Assembly: GCA_021443235.1 (NCBI GenBank)
Contig: JABUUJ010000008.1
Coordinates: 61,238-67,245, forward strand
Reading direction: 5' to 3'
DNA length: 6,008 bases
Source: Muribaculaceae bacterium
Lineage (GTDB): Bacteria; Bacteroidota; Bacteroidia; Bacteroidales; Muribaculaceae
Shown here: positions 1 through 6,008 of the stretch, in pieces
Layout of the letters: the number at the start of each line of letters is the position of its first letter
Position numbering within the stretch: the first letter of the stretch is position 1
The notes under the pieces: generated by a model
What the model saw: the letters and a program-made list of their open reading frames with translations, nothing else
Databases searched by the model: none
What the model was told of the DNA's origin: nothing
Made by a program: the position numbers and the translations under genes

Positions 1-3000
1 ATGAACCATAAGAAAATTTTTCGTATTTTTTCTTGTTTGATTGCCATTGCAGCGCTAACAGTGCCCGCAATGGCTATTGAGCGAGATGCCCATGGGACCT
101 ATCTGATAGGTTCGACAGCCGACTACGAGGAGTTTTGCGACCTCGTTAAAGCGGGCGACCCGTATGCCTCGGCTCGCGTAACTGCCGACATCAAAGTGAC
201 GCGCAGTATAGGCGAAGGCACCTATGAGTACCACTATCGCGGCAAGTTTGACGGCCAGGGTCACACCCTCACCATCGCCTTTGCCGATGCCGGTGTGTTT
301 GCCAACACCTATGCGGGTTGCGAGATCAGGAATGTCAATGTTACTGGTTGGGCCACCAACTCGGCGGCTCTTGTGACCAATGCAGTTGCGACCACCATTG
401 AGAACTGCAGCAGCGACTGCGTTGTCGACGGTTGTGGCGCCGAGAACATGGGCGGCCTGGTGGGTAACGCCCGCGGCGTTATCACGATGACCAACTGCTC
501 GTTCACGGGCATGTTCTCCAATGTGACGGGGCAAGGAAACGCCCTGATAGGCTGGATTCAGCACACCGCCCACATCAGCGGCTGCCATGCCGAGGGCAAT
601 TTCGCCCTTGCCGGCAACCTCGTTGAGGGCACAAACTTTGTTGACAACACCACGCTCAACGGCAACGAAGTGTATATGACCGTTGAGGCCCCGTCGGGCG
701 GTGGTATTCCTTACCAGGGAGTCAACTACCGGTTCAAGGAGCTGGAAGGCGGCCGTTACGGCTTTGAGTTGCTGAACTGCAACTCGGGCATCAAGGCCAT
801 CAAGGTGCCCTCGGTGATTCACTACGGCGACGAGGACATTCCGGTGGTGGGCATCGGCTACAACTCGATGAGCTACCGCAAACTTGAGCATCTGGAGGTA
901 CCCGCCAGCGTGACAAGGATAGAGAACGACGCATTTGACCTGAGCGAGGCGCTGAGCGAGGTCATCTTTGACGACAGCGACAACAAGCTGTGGCTGGGCC
1001 GCAACACCGACGCCACACTCGGCCAGGAGCTGTTTTACAATTGCCCCATCCAGAAGGTTTACATTGGCCGCAACCTGGCATGGGACGGCAGTGGCCTCAA
1101 CGACGAGCCCTTTGAGTCGCGCGAAACACTTAGAGAGATCACCTTTGGTCCGCGCGTGACACTCGTGGGCAACTACGACGAGCCCGATTGCACCAACGAC
1201 GAGCTCTTCAACGATTGCACCAAAGCCACCCACTATGCGTTTTTAGGCGACGAACAGAGCCTTGGCACCAGCCTCAAGTTCTTCTGCGCCGAGGGCATGT
1301 CGCACGCTGCCAACGGCTATATCAACCGCGACCTTGAGGAGAGCAGCTACACCGAGTATTCGGTCATAACCGGCTACGGCATCAGCGACAAGACCGAGCA
1401 CGTGACCTACGGCCCGTTTGTCACCTATGTGACTCCCAAGATTTTCAGCGGCATCGGAGCCACCACCAACGGCTCGCTCACGACAGCCGACTTCACCAAC
1501 GCAGTACGTCTTAAAAGCATCAAGACGCGCGCGTTTGCCGACTGCGACGAGCTGAAAGAGGTCAACCTTGTAAACACCCAGGTTACCGAGATTGAGAGCG
1601 AAGGCTTCTATGACTGCGACAAGCTCGAGAAAGTCGTATTCAGCAACGTGATTGAGAAAATCGGCCGCAGCGCGTTTGACGACTGCGCCCTCACCGAGGT
1701 GCTACTGCCCAAGACCATCACCACCCTTGGCTACAAGGCCTTCTATGACTGCGACGAGCTGACCAAGCTCTCTCTCAGTCCTGGCGAGGGCGAGATTTAC
1801 TGTGAGGACGATGGTGGCGAGTGCCGCACCTTTGACTCTTGCTCCAACCTGACCTATCTGTATATGGGTCGCGACATCAGCTACAAAGAAGGTCAGGAGA
1901 AAGGCTCGCCTTTCTATGACAGCTACTTCACCCATGTAGTTATCGACAACGGCGTAACCAAACTGGGCCAATACATGTTCCAGCACAGCAACAAGCTCAA
2001 GATGGTCGACATTGGCTCGGGCATTACCAAGATTCCCGACAACTGCTTCAACGAGACCGTAGAGGTAACCAAGTTTAACCTTGTTGACGGCGAAAAGCCC
2101 CTCACTCTGGGCAACTCGTGCCGCAGCTTCAAGGTTGAGCAGCTCTACATAGGCCGTAAGCTCAACGACCCCGAGAACATCCCAATGGGCGAGAAGGCAA
2201 TGAAGATACTGCAGTATGGTCCACATGCCAAGGTGGTAAAAACCGGCTTATACAAGGATATGCCTAATCTTAAGAACGTGATACTGCCCGCCGACGCCGT
2301 CGTTGAGCACAAAGCCTTTGTCAACTGCGATATCGAGCAGCTGTATGTTCAGGGCGACGCCACGTTTGAGTCAGAGGCATTCAGCAACTGCGACTGGTTC
2401 TTTGAGATAACCGTAGTAGGCAAGCTCACCGCAGCCGAGAAGGCCATTGCTCCGTCGGATAACGCCGTGAGAGTGCTGAAGAACCTCAACGTGTTCTTCA
2501 AGGAAGACCCCAAGGACGAGTCGCACGCCGACGCATTCCCCCAGAAGTTCCTTGACGAGACCGAGTTCAACAACCTCTTTGAGACACCTTACCAGAAGGT
2601 TGAATTCACTTGCATGCCATGGATTGGCTTCAAGAAGCGCAACACCTATAACGCCAACGACTACTCGCCCACAACCGAAGTCATGGAGAACGGCAAGTAT
2701 GACCACGCCTACATCAGCAACAAGCACGATGCCGACAAATACTTCAGCCTGCTTATGCCGTTTGACGTGAGCACCTACTACTTTGGCTCCGACGCCAAGG
2801 CATACGACTTTGCCAAGGGTTCGTCATTTACCAAGAGCGAGTTTGGAAACAACATCACACTCACCACTGCTTCCAAATCGGACCTTGACAGCAAGCACTA
2901 CTTCACCACCAATATGCCCTACATCATCAAGTCGAGTTATTCTGACGAGATGGTGGGTGGAGCCATCGACCAGTTCAAGTCGAGCCAGATCTACGTAGAC

Positions 3001-3828
3001 TTCCATGCCCGTGAATATGCCGGCTATTGCGAGTTGCCCTACTATGTGAGCGGCAAGGACGAGGTGATCAACCCCGGCATGGGCAACTACTATGTGATCG
3101 ACAACGGCTGCCTCAAGCGAGTGAACAACGACTACACGCTGCGCGCATTCTCGGTAGCCTTCAACGCTGGCGAAGGCAACAAGATGCACTTTGTTGACAA
3201 AGAGACAGGCAAGGCACTCATGCCCGAGTCGGTCGACGCGACAGCAAGCAGCGACTTCATGGGCTACATGACATTCTACTGCGACGAGAGCAGCTACCAC
3301 GCCGAGGGCGCCGAGGTATTTACCGTGACCGAAGAGCTGGTTGAGGGCGTACCCACCCTCGTGCTCAACTCGGTTAAGGACGACATCGTCAGTCAGGGTC
3401 AGGGCGTGCTCATCAAGCACAAGCCCGGCGAGACGCTCACCATGACCATGGTGACCAGCCCCAGCAGCGACGAGAAAGCCTATGAGTACAACGTGCTCAA
3501 GGGTGTTGAGAGCGACACTCCAGTGAGCGACCTGCCCGGCAACATCTTTGTTTTGGGCAAGAATCAGAATGTAGTGGGCTTCTATGCCATGGGCAATAGC
3601 GCCGAGGAGGGCATGTTCCCCGCTCACCACGCCTACATCAGCTCTTATGACGTTGATCCCAGCACGTTGCCTGCGGTAGTCGACATCGACACGCACTCTG
3701 CTATCGACGACATCAACACCGACAACGGCAAGGAGTCGCCCATCTACGACATCAACGGTCGCCGCGTTTACAATCCTGAGCGTAACAACATCTACATCAA
3801 GGACGGTCAGAAAATCATTCAAAAGTAA
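1..3828 (+). CDS. Secreted GLUG / BspA-like leucine-rich-repeat surface protein
   Basis: Probable exported cell-surface or adhesin-like protein; substrate and partner are unknown. Residues 1-25 form a signal peptide (basic MNHKK, hydrophobic core, Ala-Met-Ala before Ile26) that supports this start; no upstream sequence is available to check the ribosome site. Residues about 30-215 look like a GLUG/beta-helix region: G81-KFDGQGHTL is the usual opening motif and G151-GLVGN is a GLUG core. Residues about 295-810 carry BspA-type LRR_5 repeats with a period of 22-24 residues, each with an F..C..L signature (F512, F536, F559, F581, ending near F794). Residues about 880-1225 resemble C-terminal beta modules common in secreted Bacteroidales proteins (LLMPFDV at 917, GYMTFY at 1088, GFY at 1193, AHHAYI at 1208). 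The end, Y1249-DINGRRV plus IYIKDGQKIIQK, resembles a type IX secretion sorting tail. Known BspA-family proteins bind host proteins or other bacteria; that role here is inference. It shares a 14-nt gap with the downstream lipase gene, suggesting one transcript. Confidence 0.93.
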   Translation: MNHKKIFRIFSCLIAIAALTVPAMAIERDAHGTYLIGSTADYEEFCDLVKAGDPYASARVTADIKVTRSIGEGTYEYHYRGKFDGQGHTLTIAFADAGVFANTYAGCEIRNVNVTGWATNSAALVTNAVATTIENCSSDCVVDGCGAENMGGLVGNARGVITMTNCSFTGMFSNVTGQGNALIGWIQHTAHISGCHAEGNFALAGNLVEGTNFVDNTTLNGNEVYMTVEAPSGGGIPYQGVNYRFKELEGGRYGFELLNCNSGIKAIKVPSVIHYGDEDIPVVGIGYNSMSYRKLEHLEVPASVTRIENDAFDLSEALSEVIFDDSDNKLWLGRNTDATLGQELFYNCPIQKVYIGRNLAWDGSGLNDEPFESRETLREITFGPRVTLVGNYDEPDCTNDELFNDCTKATHYAFLGDEQSLGTSLKFFCAEGMSHAANGYINRDLEESSYTEYSVITGYGISDKTEHVTYGPFVTYVTPKIFSGIGATTNGSLTTADFTNAVRLKSIKTRAFADCDELKEVNLVNTQVTEIESEGFYDCDKLEKVVFSNVIEKIGRSAFDDCALTEVLLPKTITTLGYKAFYDCDELTKLSLSPGEGEIYCEDDGGECRTFDSCSNLTYLYMGRDISYKEGQEKGSPFYDSYFTHVVIDNGVTKLGQYMFQHSNKLKMVDIGSGITKIPDNCFNETVEVTKFNLVDGEKPLTLGNSCRSFKVEQLYIGRKLNDPENIPMGEKAMKILQYGPHAKVVKTGLYKDMPNLKNVILPADAVVEHKAFVNCDIEQLYVQGDATFESEAFSNCDWFFEITVVGKLTAAEKAIAPSDNAVRVLKNLNVFFKEDPKDESHADAFPQKFLDETEFNNLFETPYQKVEFTCMPWIGFKKRNTYNANDYSPTTEVMENGKYDHAYISNKHDADKYFSLLMPFDVSTYYFGSDAKAYDFAKGSSFTKSEFGNNITLTTASKSDLDSKHYFTTNMPYIIKSSYSDEMVGGAIDQFKSSQIYVDFHAREYAGYCELPYYVSGKDEVINPGMGNYYVIDNGCLKRVNNDYTLRAFSVAFNAGEGNKMHFVDKETGKALMPESVDATASSDFMGYMTFYCDESSYHAEGAEVFTVTEELVEGVPTLVLNSVKDDIVSQGQGVLIKHKPGETLTMTMVTSPSSDEKAYEYNVLKGVESDTPVSDLPGNIFVLGKNQNVVGFYAMGNSAEEGMFPAHHAYISSYDVDPSTLPAVVDIDTHSAIDDINTDNGKESPIYDINGRRVYNPERNNIYIKDGQKIIQK

Positions 3829-3842
3829 ATACTAAAAGAACT

Positions 3843-5564
3843 ATGAAGAAGATATTTTTTGCAATTATATGCCTCACTCTCTGGAGTAGCAGCGCAAAGG
3901 CCGACGATACAAAAGCCAGCGAGGAGATGTTGAAGCTCACCGCTGAGTTCCTGGCACCCTACAACGGACAACTTCCCGAGGGAATCACAGTGAACGAGGA
4001 CGGCAAAAGCCTCACCCTCGACACCAAAGTGTTCATGTCGAACCCTGAGGCAAAACGCTATTTTGAGCAAATGGGCAGGCTGCTCATGAGCGAGGGCTCG
4101 GTTGAAACTGAATCTCAATTTGAGATTAACAGCTTGCAAATGAACGAGATTTCAGAAGAGCAAAGAGCAACAGTCGCAGCTAAGCAGCGCTTGAAAGGTC
4201 CGAGAAAATCAAGGTCGATTCCCCAGGTGACAACCTGCCTATATGTCGACTACACCTACATGAGCGTTGACGGCAAGAACAACCCCGTGCGCCTGTCGTC
4301 GCGCGCCTACATTCCCGGAGCGGTACAGACCAGCTACACATCCAAGTTGGGATGGAGCGCCGCGTTTATTGTGCCCGAAATCGTTACATTCATCGCCGAC
4401 ATGGTGAAGGGAGTGTGGAACATGGTCGTTGGCTACACATTTGACTTCGGCCTGCTGTCGTGCCACCCCACGGTAACCCTGTCGGACGAGGCACCCACAG
4501 GCGATAATCCTATTGACCAGAACGTGTATATGTTCTGCTCCGACTATGCGCTTGTCGTGTGTCCCGACTACTGCGGCTATGGCTTGTCGGAATACCGTCA
4601 GCACCCCTATCTCGTTGAAGGTGTAACGGCACGCAACGTCGTTGACAGCTATATCGCCGCCCTTGAGCTCATTGAGGGCAAAACTGCGGCAACCTCGCTC
4701 TTTGGCGACTATAAGCTTGCCAGTGATTTCTACACCGACATCATTGGCTACTCACAAGGCGGCGCTGTGGCACTTGCCACCCTGCGCTACCTCGAGAGCG
4801 GTCAGGTGAGCGAGGAGAAGCTCAAGCACTTCAACCTGCGCAACACCTACTGCGGCGACGGCCCCTACTCGCCCATCGCCACTGTGCAGCAGTATCTCGA
4901 CTGGTCGAACGGCGACGACGAGCGCTATGTCAACATGGCCTATCCCGCTGTGCTGCCTCTCATCGTACAGGCAGCCAAGGATGCCTACGACTACGACTGC
5001 ATGCACACCGTTAAGGTTGAGGATTTCTTCACCGAGAAGTTCCTTAGCACCGGCATTCTTGACTTGCTCAACACCAAGCGCTGGTCAACAGCCCAGCTCA
5101 ACAAACTGACCGAGGAAGTTGGCACTCGCAAAATTGGCGAGATATTGAGCGACAAGGTCATTAAAAAGGTTAAGGGCGTAGGCAACTCGGGCGAGGAGCG
5201 TGAATATTATGCCTTCAACAAAGAGACCAACGAGTTTAAGTGCCTGTGGCGTTCGTTTGAGTACAACGACCTCACCAAGGGCTGGACCCCAAAGCACCCG
5301 ATAGCCTTCATGCACTACAAAGAGGACGCCGTAGTGCCCTTTGTCAACATGATGGAGGTAGCTCACAACATAGGCACTGGTAGCAGCACGAAGCTTTTGT
5401 TTAGCGACGTTGAAAGAGTAAGGCAAGAAATGACATTGCTTTGGGAGTTGGCTGCCACCTACTTCCAGAATGTGTTTGACAACCCGAATCACGAGTCGAT
5501 GGGTGTATTCTTCTACATTGCCGCTGCAGCCGGCACATTTGAGGACATGCTCGACGACTTGTAA
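3843..5564 (+). CDS. Secreted alpha/beta hydrolase, secretory-lipase type
   Basis: Predicted exported serine hydrolase (lipase or esterase; natural substrate unknown). Residues 1-20 are a signal peptide ending Ala-Lys-Ala before Asp21. Cys10 sits in the hydrophobic core and is not a lipobox. Residues about 21-125 have no recognised domain. The alpha/beta-hydrolase fold runs from about 130 to the end. The nucleophile elbow is G302-YSQGG with Ser304; the acid is probably Asp495 in HYKEDAVVPF; the base is probably His550 in PNHESMG. The segment P241-DYCGYGLSEYRQHPYL is characteristic of the secretory-lipase (LIP) group. A hydrophobic stretch at about 173-198 may be a lid or substrate-access helix rather than a membrane anchor, since it contains Glu, Asp and Lys. 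The triad looks complete and the length suits the family, so an active enzyme is likely. An acyl-peptidase or other esterase role cannot be excluded. The start follows the upstream stop by 14 A-rich nt (AAAAGAA, no strong Shine-Dalgarno), normal for Bacteroidota, and an intrinsic terminator follows 18 nt after the stop. Confidence 0.93.
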   Translation: MKKIFFAIICLTLWSSSAKADDTKASEEMLKLTAEFLAPYNGQLPEGITVNEDGKSLTLDTKVFMSNPEAKRYFEQMGRLLMSEGSVETESQFEINSLQMNEISEEQRATVAAKQRLKGPRKSRSIPQVTTCLYVDYTYMSVDGKNNPVRLSSRAYIPGAVQTSYTSKLGWSAAFIVPEIVTFIADMVKGVWNMVVGYTFDFGLLSCHPTVTLSDEAPTGDNPIDQNVYMFCSDYALVVCPDYCGYGLSEYRQHPYLVEGVTARNVVDSYIAALELIEGKTAATSLFGDYKLASDFYTDIIGYSQGGAVALATLRYLESGQVSEEKLKHFNLRNTYCGDGPYSPIATVQQYLDWSNGDDERYVNMAYPAVLPLIVQAAKDAYDYDCMHTVKVEDFFTEKFLSTGILDLLNTKRWSTAQLNKLTEEVGTRKIGEILSDKVIKKVKGVGNSGEEREYYAFNKETNEFKCLWRSFEYNDLTKGWTPKHPIAFMHYKEDAVVPFVNMMEVAHNIGTGSSTKLLFSDVERVRQEMTLLWELAATYFQNVFDNPNHESMGVFFYIAAAAGTFEDMLDDL

Positions 5565-5582
5565 CCCATTACAGCAACTAAT

Positions 5583-5621
5583 AAAAACACGAGACCACAT
5601 GCTGTGGCCTCGTGTTTTTTT
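5583..5621 (+). terminator. Intrinsic terminator of the two-gene unit
   Basis: AAAAACACGAG (5583-5593) pairs with CTCGTGTTTTT (5609-5619). After a single A/C mismatch, CCACA (5595-5599) pairs with TGTGG (5603-5607) around a TGC loop. The right arm runs into seven Ts (5615-5621). The hairpin begins 18 nt after the hydrolase stop. The A-tract on the left makes it nearly symmetrical, so it might also stop transcription arriving from the right. Confidence 0.93.
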
Positions 5622-5670
5622 GTTCAACATTGTTCAACTTGGTTTAACTTTGTTCAACGTGGTTCAGTTC
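5621..5670. repeat. Five tandem 10-bp units built on GTTCAAC
   Basis: The units TGTTCAACAT, TGTTCAACTT, GGTTTAACTT, TGTTCAACGT and GGTTCAGTTC lie head to tail with an exact 10-bp step. The shared core GTTNAAC is a near-palindrome around its middle base, so each unit could present a small symmetrical site on the same face of the helix. The last unit is the most diverged. The array lies between the terminator and the next promoter, about 55 bp before the -33 box. It could be a protein-binding array or a lineage-specific intergenic repeat. Function is unknown. Confidence 0.8.
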
Positions 5671-5703
5671 TTTTCCAGCTACAGCACGATTTTAGCGGAC
5701 AGT

Positions 5704-5731
5704 AATCAAAAAAGCGAGAATTATTTTGATT
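5704..5731. promoter_or_regulatory. Perfect 8-bp inverted repeat, candidate operator
   Basis: AATCAAAA (5704-5711) and TTTTGATT (5724-5731) are exact reverse complements separated by 12 nt. The half-sites are offset by 20 bp, about two helical turns, as expected for a dimeric helix-turn-helix regulator. The right half-site covers the proposed -33 TTTG, so a bound protein would block the promoter. AT-rich sequence makes such dyads easier to find by chance, and the regulator is not in the window. Confidence 0.45.
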
Positions 5732-5756
5732 TTTAGCAAGGATAATAGTAACTTTG
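5725..5756 (+). promoter_or_regulatory. Bacteroidota-type promoter (TTTG / TAnnTTTG)
   Basis: TTTG (5725-5728) serves as the -33 element and TAACTTTG (5749-5756) matches the -7 consensus TAnnTTTG exactly, with 20 nt between them, the spacing known for the primary sigma factor of this phylum. AT-rich sequence lies upstream. Transcription would start at about 5759-5764. The nearest downstream sequence is the structured element, with no protein start in the remaining bases, so the product is either a non-coding RNA or a long structured leader of a gene beyond the window. Confidence 0.75.
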
Positions 5757-5759
5757 CGG

Positions 5760-6004
5760 TGCATAACGGCAAGTGCGTTAAGCAGACATAGAATAAAAAT
5801 AAGCATTGACTATTATTGCGTTCACCCAAAAGTGTAGGAAGCTTTTAAAGGAAATAGGCTCGCCAATAATAGAGAAGGCTCGTGTGTCCTTGTGGGACAT
5901 GGGAGACTGCCAAAATCTAAGGGCAATGCTTACGCTAATATAGCGTGAGTTTAAGCTGGATTTTGGGAGGCTTCCTTTCCTACACTGCCTCGGTGAATGC
6001 ACAG
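5760..6004 (+). ncRNA. Putative structured non-coding RNA or structured leader
   Basis: No known RNA family is recognised. Transcribed from the promoter just upstream, the segment has many helices. A closing helix joins 5817-5826 to 5992-6001 (10 bp, one G-U) and, after a small internal loop, 5831-5841 to 5976-5986 (11 bp, last pair G-U). Inside it are a hairpin GTGTCC/GGACAT (5884-5889/5895-5900, loop TTGTG), a helix CCAAAATC/GATTTTGG (5910-5917/5959-5966), and above it a 9-bp hairpin 5929-5937/5941-5949 with an ATA loop. The roughly 55-nt leader has a small TAACG/CGTTA hairpin (5764-5768/5776-5780). G-U pairs at several places suit RNA. AGC follows the closing helix as in retron RNAs, but no reverse transcriptase is visible. 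The 3' end is not seen: the window stops about 7 nt after the closing helix. Alternatives are an RT-associated RNA, a stable sRNA, a 5' leader, or a short inverted-repeat transposon. Confidence 0.5.
5817..6001. repeat. Imperfect inverted repeat, about 25 bp arms, 185 bp overall
   Basis: The left arm (TGCGTTCACC, CAAA, AGTGTAGGAAG) and the right arm read in reverse complement (TGCATTCACC, GAGGC, AGTGTAGGAAA) match at about 20 positions. The two differ by one base in the first block and by the sequence and length of the spacer. As DNA this resembles the terminal inverted repeats of a miniature transposon; as RNA it is the closing helix of the structured element. I see no clear target-site duplication (left flank CTATTATT, right flank CAGATTA), which weakens the transposon reading. 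Confidence 0.6.
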
Positions 6005-6008
6005 ATTA

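Noticed and set aside
55..1233. 392-codon open frame on the minus strand inside the first gene
   Set aside because: It lies fully opposite a gene with signal peptide, domain repeats and sorting tail. Its protein is a low-complexity Val/Ala/His-rich run typical of the antisense of GC-biased coding sequence. The same applies to the minus-strand frames at 2824-3822 and 1702-2226.
5470..5736. 88-codon plus-strand frame running from the hydrolase end past the terminator
   Set aside because: It overlaps the hydrolase in another frame, then translates the terminator hairpin and the 10-bp repeats. There is no start signal.
5773..5777. GTGCG as the 5' end of a group II intron
   Set aside because: Five bases only. 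No following domain I landmarks and no domain V are in the window, and an autonomous promoter just upstream explains the transcript better.
5895..5911. B12-box-like string GGGAGACTGCC suggesting a cobalamin riboswitch
   Set aside because: It lacks a base of the usual GAGACCTGCC, and none of the other conserved cobalamin riboswitch segments is present before it.
5845..5930. RNase P RNA-like string (AGGAAATAGGC ... CCAAAATC)
   Set aside because: The match to the conserved P4 strands is only loose, and the region is far too short for a bacterial RNase P RNA.
5899..5943. 14-codon ATG frame inside the structured element
   Set aside because: Too short, no ribosome-site context, and it crosses two predicted helices. 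A leader peptide is possible but unsupported.
5778..6002. 74-codon open frame on the minus strand across the structured element
   Set aside because: No recognisable domain or start context is visible. Its span coincides with the inverted repeat, and the clear promoter points the other way. It is best explained as a chance frame over the RNA-like element, though a small protein cannot be fully excluded.
5760..6004. 6S RNA
   Set aside because: 6S RNA is a single rod with a central bubble. This element has a branched interior with a separate 5' hairpin and a leader of about 55 nt. Not formally excluded without a covariance search.
1..6008. CRISPR array, tRNA or rRNA genes, complete insertion sequence
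   Set aside because: No direct-repeat/spacer pattern, cloverleaf, rRNA signature or transposase frame was found on either strand.

Overview
The window looks like part of a Bacteroidales chromosome, most likely from a gut or oral Prevotellaceae/Muribaculaceae-type organism. Four things point there. The first protein combines a GLUG-like region with BspA-type leucine-rich repeats. It ends in a YD(I/L)NGRRV...(I/L)YI..G.K(V/I) tail typical of secreted Bacteroidales proteins. The gene starts lack a purine-rich Shine-Dalgarno and have A-rich leaders instead. The one recognisable promoter fits the Bacteroidota pattern (TTTG, about 20 nt, TAnnTTTG). The genus assignment is inference from sequence style only.

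Layout: bases 1-3828 hold a 1275-residue secreted surface protein whose start codon is the first base of the window, so its promoter lies outside. After 14 nt comes a 573-residue secreted alpha/beta hydrolase of the secretory-lipase type (3843-5564) with a complete apparent Ser-Asp-His triad. A strong intrinsic terminator (5583-5621) ends this two-gene unit 18 nt after the second stop. Both products have signal peptides, so the unit sends an adhesin-like or scaffold protein and a hydrolase to the envelope or outside. The sequence does not show whether they act on the same target.

The last 444 bases contain no convincing protein gene but are densely organised. In order they hold the terminator, five tandem 10-bp units built on GTTCAAC, a perfect 8-bp inverted repeat overlapping the -33 box of a good Bacteroidota promoter (5725-5756), and about 245 nt that fold into a highly structured RNA-like element closed by a roughly 20-bp helix (5817-5841 with 5976-6001). 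I read the last segment as a probable non-coding RNA or structured leader transcribed rightward out of the window. Its architecture has some resemblance to a retron msr-msd or other reverse-transcriptase-associated RNA. It could equally be an unrelated sRNA or a short terminal-inverted-repeat element (MITE or insertion-sequence end). The deciding sequence lies just beyond base 6008. This 3' segment is the most interesting part of the window.
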